From Actinomycetota bacterium (lineage in GTDB: Bacteria; Actinomycetota; Actinomycetes; Nanopelagicales; Nanopelagicaceae): a DNA stretch of 13,689 bases. The notes under the pieces were generated by a model. It worked only from the letters and a program-made list of their open reading frames with translations. It was not told the DNA's origin and ran no database searches. The position numbers and the translations under genes were made by a program. The stretch covers positions 1 to 13,689 of the forward strand of contig CANLAC010000017.1 of NCBI GenBank assembly GCA_947488645.1, given 5' to 3'. Shown here one piece after another: positions 1 through 5,006 of the stretch (positions are counted from its first letter, which is position 1; each line of letters starts with the position of its first letter).

Positions 1-602
1 TGAAGTACCCACGTGTTTCTGGAACTAGCGTTCAACGTGACTTTGTTGAGTTCCCATCACAGGTAAATGAGATGTGGATCTTGTGGCCAGAGGTAGTTGA
101 AAACTATGCGCGCCACCATGAAACAGGCGAAAAGTTGCCACAAGAGTGGATAGACAGTCTCAATGCTGCAAGTACTTTCAATGAAGGCCATGCAACTACT
201 AGTTACTTGGCAGCGGCTATCTTGGATCTTGCCTGGCATGAACTAAACACTGAACAAGCAGCCAAAATTACTGATGTGGAAAGCTTTGAAGCACAAGCAA
301 TTAAGGATTATGGCCTTGATTTCGCACCAGTTCCAACTCGTTACCGTTCTACTTACTTCAGCCACATCTTTGCTGGTGGTTATTCATCTGGTTACTACGG
401 CTATATCTGGTCTGAAGTATTAGATGCTGACACCGTTGATTGGTTTAAGGAAAACGGCGGATTACAGCGCAAAAATGGCGAACACTTCAAGAACACTCTT
501 CTTGGACGCGGTGGATCTATTGATTCAATGCAGATGTTCCGCAATTTCCGTGGCCGTGATTCAAAGATCGAGCCGCTGTTGAAGCGTCGCGGTCTTCTCT
601 AA
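1..602 (+). CDS. M3-family zinc metallopeptidase (Dcp / oligopeptidase A-like), C-terminal part
   Basis: This is the 3' end of a gene that starts before the window; the frame is open from base 3 and gives 199 residues before the TAA at 600-602. The M3 family hydrolyses short cytoplasmic peptides through a zinc bound by an HExxH helix, which would lie just upstream and is not visible. What is seen is the family's C-terminal block. It opens with GTSVQRDFVEFPSQVNEMW, continues with HIFAGGYSSGYYGYIWSEVL (the His and Tyr cluster that lines the M3 active site), and ends with LGRGGSIDSMQMF and a basic LLKRRGLL tail. Full-length relatives run near 670-700 residues, so roughly 70% is missing. The ATG at 72 is internal and not a start. 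It is the only + strand gene here and converges with the DUF5302 gene. Family assignment is firm; the exact specificity (peptidyl-dipeptidase or oligopeptidase) cannot be told from this part. Confidence 0.93.
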   Translation, partial: KYPRVSGTSVQRDFVEFPSQVNEMWILWPEVVENYARHHETGEKLPQEWIDSLNAASTFNEGHATTSYLAAAILDLAWHELNTEQAAKITDVESFEAQAIKDYGLDFAPVPTRYRSTYFSHIFAGGYSSGYYGYIWSEVLDADTVDWFKENGGLQRKNGEHFKNTLLGRGGSIDSMQMFRNFRGRDSKIEPLLKRRGLL

Positions 603-612
603 TTATTTAATG

Positions 613-650
613 TCAGGTTTAATACAACTGGCTTAGCCAGCAGAACCTGA
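613..650. terminator. Nested hairpin between convergent genes, candidate terminator
   Basis: TCAGGTT (613-619) pairs with AACCTGA (644-650). Inside it CTGGC (628-632) pairs with GCCAG (636-640) across a three-base loop. The loop is exactly the TAA stop codon of the DUF5302 gene read on the - strand. On the - strand the outer stem is followed by an AT-rich run (612 down to 601) rather than a clean U-tract; on the + strand no T-run follows. It lies where two convergent transcripts would end, so a shared or - strand terminator is the likely role, though not a textbook intrinsic one. Confidence 0.42.
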
Positions 651-824
651 ACCCGATGGTCCGGCCTTGCGCTGAACCTGAGGAGCACCGCCACTGCGTT
701 GTCCGCCGCGGATCTTTGATCCTGATTCAGCATGGGCTTGTGTACCTGGTGCGCCTGGCTTGTTCTTCTTTGCTTCAAGGGCAGCAAGCATTCTTGCCTT
801 CATGTCATCATTTTTATCGGCCAT
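633..824 (-). CDS. DUF5302-type small basic protein
   Basis: A 63-residue protein of unknown function. The N-terminal third (about residues 5-22) is a charged predicted helix, DDMKARMLAALEAKKNK. The rest is rich in Gly, Ser, Pro and basic residues and looks disordered (HAESGSKIRGGQRSGG, then VQRKAGPSGSGSAG). This matches what I know of the actinobacterial DUF5302 family: a short helix with an ALE-basic segment, a HA-D/E-G patch and a basic Gly-rich tail, usually 50-70 residues. The ATG at 822-824 is followed directly by the family-like N-terminus; no clear Shine-Dalgarno precedes it. It lies 24 bases downstream of bldC on the same strand and probably shares its transcript. There is no signal peptide or membrane segment. 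Its stop codon forms the loop of the hairpin at 613-650. The function is unknown; nucleic-acid binding would be a guess based on charge alone. Confidence 0.78.
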   Translation of the reverse strand: MADKNDDMKARMLAALEAKKNKPGAPGTQAHAESGSKIRGGQRSGGAPQVQRKAGPSGSGSAG

Positions 825-848
825 GAGTGGAGTCTACCGCCTTACCTA

Positions 849-1049
849 CTAAGAGCTTGACTCTTTATATTCGCGTAAACGTTCTAGAACTTCTGATTCG
901 CGATAACGACGATGTCCGCCTAATGTGCGAATTGCTGTGAGCTTTCCAGCCTTTGCCCAGCGTGTAACAGTCTTTGGGTTTACATGAAATCGTTGTGCAA
1001 CCTCCTTGGGGGTCAAGAGAACTTCTGCATCGGGGATGCGGTTACTCAT
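849..1049 (-). CDS. bldC: BldC-family MerR-like DNA-binding regulator
   Basis: A 66-residue protein that is almost entirely one winged helix-turn-helix. LLTPKEVAQRFHVNPKTVTR (residues 11-30) is the helix-turn-helix, followed by WAKAGKLTAIRTLGGHRRYR (31-50), the recognition and wing segment typical of BldC. There is no dimerisation coiled coil or effector domain. In Streptomyces BldC binds DNA cooperatively in head-to-tail array and delays entry into development; that is family knowledge and its targets here are unknown. The ATG at 1047-1049 is preceded by AAGGAG (1055-1060) at good spacing. The upstream 96-base gap, the largest between genes here, carries a candidate promoter, so bldC may be transcribed on its own as well as from the purine operon upstream. 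DUF5302 follows 24 bases later. Length and motif agreement with known BldC proteins is strong. Confidence 0.95.
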   Translation of the reverse strand: MSNRIPDAEVLLTPKEVAQRFHVNPKTVTRWAKAGKLTAIRTLGGHRRYRESEVLERLREYKESSS

Positions 1050-1054
1050 GATGA

Positions 1055-1060
1055 CTCCTT
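1055..1060 (-). promoter_or_regulatory. Shine-Dalgarno of bldC
   Basis: The - strand reads AAGGAG, seven... bases 1050-1054 separate it from the ATG, a five-base spacer. It is one of only two strong Shine-Dalgarno sequences in the window and supports both the bldC start and independent initiation there, in contrast to the coupled starts inside the purine operon. Confidence 0.8.
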
Positions 1061-1099
1061 TAGATCTAACTATGTCCGATTTAGCCTGTATTGGGATGA

Positions 1100-1128
1100 A
1101 GTATGACCAGTATTTAAGCGTGAGGCAA
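1100..1128 (-). promoter_or_regulatory. Candidate sigma-70-type promoter for bldC
   Basis: On the - strand TTGCCT (1123-1128) and CATACT (1100-1105) are separated by exactly 17 bases. Each keeps four of six positions of the TTGACA/TATAAT consensus. The site lies in the 96-base gap between the 271-aa gene and bldC and would place a transcript start roughly 40-50 bases before the bldC ATG. GTATT (1088-1092 and 1110-1114) and an inverted AATAC (1127-1131) surround it and might be operator half-sites. This is pattern matching only. Confidence 0.4.
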
Positions 1129-1145
1129 TACCCCCACAGTGAACA

Positions 1146-1961
1146 TTAGGAGGCTTGTTCGAAGGCCTGAACTAAGCGCCAACGAGACATTAAGCGCTGA
1201 TATCCAACACCCGCAGCCATTCCATCGGCTGTTGCAAGGCCTGCAACTGAACTTGTTACATCTTCAATAGATGTGTCGGCATCTAGACCATCTTCACCTG
1301 AATCACGTAATGCTTTATCCATGTAATTAGCTAAGCCGCCGTAATCAAGTTCAACTAATGATTCTGGATGGAACATTTCTAACCATGTCAAGAGATTTTC
1401 AAGTTCTTGTTCCACTGGACCATCACCAAAAGCACCGAGGACTGCGTCATGTGCGTTATCGCACCGTTGCTTTGCATTGGCAATAGTGGTGAGAGAAAGA
1501 CAATATTTGCCATACTGGTTTTCTCCGCGTGTGCGTTCATCAGGTGAAAATAAAATAAACCAACGAGGCGGAATAATCCAGGTTTCATTTAAGATATGTG
1601 GAACTTTATCATCGAGTAAGTCCACACCTGCTGTAATAACTTCTTCCATCGCAGATGAAACAAAGTATGGAACTACTGTGCTTGGTAAAGATTCTTTGAA
1701 ATTATCTAACGCCGCCCAACAACGTGTTGCAGTTGCCCATGGTGACAAGTATCGGATTCCATCACGATCTAAAACATGAACACCATCAGGACGACCTGCA
1801 GGTGGTTCAGGTTGAACAACACGATGGAGCGCTAGCTCTTCTTCGCGATTAAAACTTGTTGCGTCACTTTCTAAATTTTGCCAACGCAAACGATCAGCTG
1901 GATCAAATGCAGAAAGTGGTTCGTAGATACGAAGTGAGGCTACGTACGGTGTTGCTCTCAC
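1146..1961 (-). CDS. Conserved actinobacterial protein of unknown function, 271 aa
   Basis: A soluble 271-residue protein with no signal peptide or membrane segment. I recognise the family only as an uncharacterised actinobacterial one encoded near bldC and purM; I cannot name a function. Visible landmarks are an N-terminal PYVASLRIYEPLSAF (5-19), a central YLSPWATATRCWAAL (71-85), ETWIIPPRWFILFSPDER (126-142), a helical stretch from about 155 to 195, and the most distinctive patch FHPESLVELDYGGLANYM (197-214). It closes with YQRLMSRWRLVQAFE near the C-terminus. An acidic linker (about 219-234) separates the last two. The start is GTG at 1959-1961, and it overlaps the DUF3073 stop by four bases (GTGA), so its translation is probably coupled to that small gene. 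It sits at the distal end of the purine operon, 96 bases before bldC. The gene is intact, so a conserved role is likely, but which one is unknown. Confidence 0.88.
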   Translation of the reverse strand: MRATPYVASLRIYEPLSAFDPADRLRWQNLESDATSFNREEELALHRVVQPEPPAGRPDGVHVLDRDGIRYLSPWATATRCWAALDNFKESLPSTVVPYFVSSAMEEVITAGVDLLDDKVPHILNETWIIPPRWFILFSPDERTRGENQYGKYCLSLTTIANAKQRCDNAHDAVLGAFGDGPVEQELENLLTWLEMFHPESLVELDYGGLANYMDKALRDSGEDGLDADTSIEDVTSSVAGLATADGMAAGVGYQRLMSRWRLVQAFEQAS

Positions 1962-2134
1962 GCACGTGGAATGTAATTGCCCTCAGCGTAAGGATCATCG
2001 TCATCCTTGCGTGAAGTGTTATCAACTTCGCCGTGAAGTTCTTTGGTAAGACGATCAAGATCCATATCTTGCGCGTTATATTTCAAATCACGTGCAACTT
2101 TGGTTTGCTTTGCTTTTGCGCGGCCGCGACCCAT
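1958..2134 (-). CDS. DUF3073 small protein, 58 aa
   Basis: I translated this short gene by hand. It begins MGRGRAKAKQTKVARDLKYN, continues through MDLDRLTKELHGE and ends DDDDPYAEGNYIPRA. It matches the actinobacterial DUF3073 family, whose hallmark is the MGRGR-K-KQTKVAR-LKY start. Charge is sharply split: residues 1-18 carry many Arg and Lys, while 44-51 are a run of Asp and Glu. No function is known to me; the basic start could touch nucleic acid, which is inference. The ATG at 2132-2134 has a near-perfect AAGGAGGT five bases upstream, the strongest ribosome site seen here, so abundant translation is plausible. It lies 42 bases after purM and overlaps the 271-aa gene by GTGA. DUF3073 next to purM recurs in actinobacteria, for example Rv0810c beside purM (Rv0809) in Mycobacterium tuberculosis. 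Confidence 0.93.
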   Translation of the reverse strand: MGRGRAKAKQTKVARDLKYNAQDMDLDRLTKELHGEVDNTSRKDDDDPYAEGNYIPRA

Positions 2135-2139
2135 GGGCG

Positions 2140-2147
2140 ACCTCCTT
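2140..2147 (-). promoter_or_regulatory. Strong Shine-Dalgarno of the DUF3073 gene
   Basis: The - strand reads AAGGAGGT, complementary to the 16S rRNA tail over its whole length, with five bases (2135-2139) before the ATG. It fixes the start of a gene too short for ordinary ORF cut-offs and marks a fresh, efficient initiation point after purM. Confidence 0.88.
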
Positions 2148-2176
2148 CACTAATTGCTGTGCGTCAGGAGCGTAGG

Positions 2177-3235
2177 TTATCGCGGTTGGTAGATACCTTC
2201 CAAAGTTGAGCGTGGATCAGAGCCTTTACGCTCACTTACAACCCCAGCAACCCAGGCTTTCATCCCCCGAGCAGCCAATGACCGAAGGGTCAGATCGGCA
2301 ACAGAAGGATCAACAAATGCGCTCATTCCGATGCCACAGTTCCACGTGCGCTCCATATCAGCTTGTGGAACTCCACCCATCTTTGCCATGAACTCCATCT
2401 CAACAGGAAGTGACCATGTTGAACGATCATAGGTAGCTGTTAAATGTTCTGGAATAACGCGTGCGGTATTTTCTGCAATGCCACCACCTGTGATGTGTGA
2501 AAAAGCGTGTAAATGCTCTGGCATAGATTTAATCAAAGCCAAACAATCAAGTGTGTAGATCTCAGTAGGGGTCAAAAACACCTCACCTGAAGTTTTTCCA
2601 TACTCACTTACATGTGCCTCAAGGCTTAACTTCGCGGTCTTAATGATGTGTCGAACAAGTGAGTAACCATTTGCATGAAAACCACTAGATGGCATACCAA
2701 TAATTACATCACCGGCTTTAACGCGATGTGCTCCGAGCTGGCGATCAGCATCAACAACACCAGTAGCAGCACCAGCAACATCGAATTCATCATCATCTAG
2801 CAATCCTGGATGCTCTGCAGTTTCTCCACCAATTAATGCAGTGTTTGCTTTCGCGCACCCTCTGGCAATTCCGGCAACTATGTCAGCAATATGTTCCGGA
2901 ACAACTTTTCCAACTGCGATGTAATCCGTCATAAACAATGGTTCTGCGCCACACACCACTAAATCATCAACAACCATGGCAACTAGATCTTCACCAATGG
3001 TGTCGTATTTGCCAAGAGCTCGAGCTATTTCAGTCTTTGTGCCAACGCCATCGGTTGAGGTTGCAAGCAATGGTTGCTTCATATCCTTTAATTTGCTTGC
3101 ATCAAACAAGCCAGCAAAACCGCCAATTCCGCCCATAACTTCTGGGCGAGATGCCTTGGCAATAGATGCCTTCATTAATTCGACAGCACGATCTCCTGCA
3201 TCAATGTCCACACCTGCATCTTTATAGGTAGACAT
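2177..3235 (-). CDS. purM: Phosphoribosylformylglycinamidine cyclo-ligase (AIR synthetase)
   Basis: PurM closes the imidazole ring: FGAM plus ATP gives AIR, ADP and phosphate, step five of cytoplasmic de novo purine synthesis. The 352-residue length is normal for the family. Seen in order are GGIGGFAGLFD (35-45), the ATP/substrate loop STDGVGTKTEIA (60-71), VVDDLVVCGAEPLFMTDYIA (88-107), IGGETAEHPG (135-144), the glycine-rich PSSGFHANGYSLVR (182-195), SHITGGGIAENTARVIP (246-262) and WNCGIGM (298-304). All expected blocks are present without gaps. The ATG at 3233-3235 shares one base with the purF stop (TAATG), and no Shine-Dalgarno is seen, so translation is probably coupled to purF. The fold is shared with the synthetase domains of PurL, encoded just upstream. 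DUF3073 follows after 42 bases, the widest gap inside this part of the operon. Confidence 0.98.
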   Translation of the reverse strand: MSTYKDAGVDIDAGDRAVELMKASIAKASRPEVMGGIGGFAGLFDASKLKDMKQPLLATSTDGVGTKTEIARALGKYDTIGEDLVAMVVDDLVVCGAEPLFMTDYIAVGKVVPEHIADIVAGIARGCAKANTALIGGETAEHPGLLDDDEFDVAGAATGVVDADRQLGAHRVKAGDVIIGMPSSGFHANGYSLVRHIIKTAKLSLEAHVSEYGKTSGEVFLTPTEIYTLDCLALIKSMPEHLHAFSHITGGGIAENTARVIPEHLTATYDRSTWSLPVEMEFMAKMGGVPQADMERTWNCGIGMSAFVDPSVADLTLRSLAARGMKAWVAGVVSERKGSDPRSTLEGIYQPR

Positions 3236-4704
3236 TAGTGACCATGAACTTCTGTGATTTCTAGGCGCAACTTTCCTTCAGACATATCTTCAGGGATGCG
3301 AATTGGGTATTCACCTGTAAAGCAGGCAGAACAAAGGCGTTCAGAAGGCACCTGGGTCGCTGCAATTAGCCCATCCAGAGAGACATAACCCAAAGAATCG
3401 GCACCGATCGAGCGGCGAATTTCTTCAACCTCTAACCCATTGGCAATTAATTCAGCCTTGGTTGCAAAATCGATTCCGTAATAACACGGCCACTTAACCG
3501 GTGGAGATGAGATGCGCACATGGATCTCGCGGGCACCTGCCTCACGTAACATGCGAACAATTGCGCGCTGAGTGTTACCGCGAACAATTGAATCATCGAC
3601 AACAACAATGCGCTTGCCTTCAATGATTTCGCGCAATGGATTTAGCTTGAGGCGAATACCCAGCTGGCGAATAGTCTGTGAGGGCTGAATAAATGTGCGA
3701 CCCACATAAGAGTTTTTTACAAGGCCTAATCCAAATGGAATGCCAGACTCTTTTGCATAACCAATGGCAGCCGGAGTTCCTGATTCAGGTACTGGGATTA
3801 CAAGATCTGCCTCTGCTGGTGCTTCCTTTGCAAGTTGCGCACCGATGGCAACGCGTGTTTTGTGAATCCCGCTGCCAGCAATTGTTGTGTCTGGGCGGGC
3901 AAGATAAACATATTCAAACAAGCAACCCTTCGGCTGTGCTTCAGCCCAACGTTGTGAGCGCACACCATTACTATCAATTGCAACAAACTCCCCAGGTTCA
4001 ATCTCTCGAACAAAAGCAGCACCGACAATATCTAGCGCAGCACTTTCGGAAGCAACAACCCAACCAGTTTCAAGTTTTCCAAGTACTAATGGGCGCACAC
4101 CATGTCGATCACGAGCTGCATACAAGGTTTGCTCATCCATAAATACGAGGGAGAAAGCACCTTCTAATTGCGGCAATACAGCTAAGGCACTTGCTTCAAC
4201 ATTTTTTTCATTCTGCAATGCGATCAGCGCAGTCATAATTTCAGTATCTGTTGTGACTCCACTCATGCTTGTTGCTGAGCCTTCAAGTTTTTGAACTAAC
4301 TCAGCCAAATCGCCAGTATTTGTCAGGTTGCCGTTGTGAGCTAAAGCCAGTGTTCCGTACTTAGTAGGGCGCAATGTTGGCTGAGCGTTTACCCAAGTGC
4401 TAGATCCTGTCGTGCTGTATCGGCAGTGACCAATAGCAAGGTTGCCTTTTAATGTTGCAAGATCGCCTTCAGTAAAGACCTGGGAAACAAGACCCATGTC
4501 TTTGAAAATAAGGATTCTTTCGCCATCACTTGTTGCAATTCCAGCAGATTCTGTGCCGCGATGTTGCAGCGCATACAAACCATAAAAACTTAACTTAGCA
4601 ACCTCTTCACCAGGTGCCCATACTCCAAAAACACCACATGCATCTTGAGGACCTTTGTCTTCACCTAATACATTGTGATTGAGCAATCCATCAGGGCGTC
4701 TCAT
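3235..4704 (-). CDS. purF: Amidophosphoribosyltransferase (glutamine PRPP amidotransferase)
   Basis: PurF makes phosphoribosylamine from PRPP and glutamine, the committed first step. It has 489 residues: an N-terminal Ntn glutaminase domain and a C-terminal phosphoribosyltransferase domain. The catalytic Cys would be C23 in QDACGVFGVW, so a 22-residue propeptide should be removed. The glutaminase also shows LQHRGTESAGIA (46-57), HCRYSTTGSSTW (93-104) and HNGNLTNTGD (123-132). The PRPP loop is VVVDDSIVRGNT (367-378). Four cysteines, C261, C407, C458 and C461, match the [4Fe-4S] ligands of the Bacillus subtilis type enzyme, so this is the cluster-containing, probably oxygen-sensitive form, unlike the E. 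coli one. The family is usually feedback-inhibited by AMP and GMP. The ATG at 4702-4704 overlaps the upstream SCP2-like gene by ATGA, and the stop overlaps the purM start by one base, so coupling on both sides is likely. Confidence 0.98.
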   Translation of the reverse strand: MRRPDGLLNHNVLGEDKGPQDACGVFGVWAPGEEVAKLSFYGLYALQHRGTESAGIATSDGERILIFKDMGLVSQVFTEGDLATLKGNLAIGHCRYSTTGSSTWVNAQPTLRPTKYGTLALAHNGNLTNTGDLAELVQKLEGSATSMSGVTTDTEIMTALIALQNEKNVEASALAVLPQLEGAFSLVFMDEQTLYAARDRHGVRPLVLGKLETGWVVASESAALDIVGAAFVREIEPGEFVAIDSNGVRSQRWAEAQPKGCLFEYVYLARPDTTIAGSGIHKTRVAIGAQLAKEAPAEADLVIPVPESGTPAAIGYAKESGIPFGLGLVKNSYVGRTFIQPSQTIRQLGIRLKLNPLREIIEGKRIVVVDDSIVRGNTQRAIVRMLREAGAREIHVRISSPPVKWPCYYGIDFATKAELIANGLEVEEIRRSIGADSLGYVSLDGLIAATQVPSERLCSACFTGEYPIRIPEDMSEGKLRLEITEVHGH

Positions 4705-5006
4705 AGCTCAGATCCTAACGGTAGGTATTCGGTTAAATCAGCCCGAACACCAGAAGCGGCAATAGCTCCGCTGTGCATGGCATCTGACCAACTTAATTTT
4801 CCAGAAGCTAACGCTAACCAGGTATCAGCATTCATTTCAATAGTGTTAGGAGGAGTACCACGAGTATGAGTTGGACCATCGCCACATTGAACAGCTGCAT
4901 AGGGTGGAATACGAACTTCGATTGCACGACCAGGTGCCTTTGCAGTCAAAAGCGCAAGGGTGCTCTTAACTTGCTCGAGTATCTGTTGATCGCGCATATC
5001 TATCAC
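4701..5006 (-). CDS. SCP2-like (sterol carrier family) small protein between purL and purF
   Basis: A 101-residue soluble protein. It resembles the small actinobacterial proteins annotated as sterol carrier family that lie between purL and purF, as Rv0807 does in Mycobacterium tuberculosis. The conserved centre is GRAIEVRIPPYAAVQCGDG (26-44) with THTRGTPPNTIEM (47-59) and the helix DTWLALASGKLSWSDAM (61-77), followed by SGAIAASGVRADLTEYLPL (79-97). The last part is reminiscent of SCP2-fold proteins, where such segments line a lipid-binding tunnel. No ligand is known to me and a sterol is unlikely in such an organism. The GTG at 5004-5006 overlaps the purL stop by four bases (GTGA); an ATG at 4995-4997 nine bases in is the alternative start and would remove three residues. 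Its own stop overlaps the purF ATG. This tight placement suggests a role tied to purine synthesis, possibly stoichiometric with PurL or PurF; that is inference. Confidence 0.86.
   Translation of the reverse strand: MIDMRDQQILEQVKSTLALLTAKAPGRAIEVRIPPYAAVQCGDGPTHTRGTPPNTIEMNADTWLALASGKLSWSDAMHSGAIAASGVRADLTEYLPLGSEL

Noticed and set aside
72..74. ATG as the start of the metallopeptidase gene
   Set aside because: The 23 codons before it encode the conserved GTSVQRDFVEFPSQ block, so this Met is internal.
599..787. Alternative - strand frame overlapping the DUF5302 gene
   Set aside because: It shares bases with the family-matching frame, has no recognisable protein features, and would run into the peptidase stop codon.
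1086..1139. Inverted repeat GTATTG/CAATAC as a terminator after the 271-aa gene
   Set aside because: The loop is 32 bases, the stem only 6 bp, and no U-run follows; it overlaps the better-supported promoter candidate.
3693..4142. Open frame of 149 codons on the + strand
   Set aside because: It is antisense to the core of purF and yields a Gln/His/Leu-rich product typical of a shadow frame.
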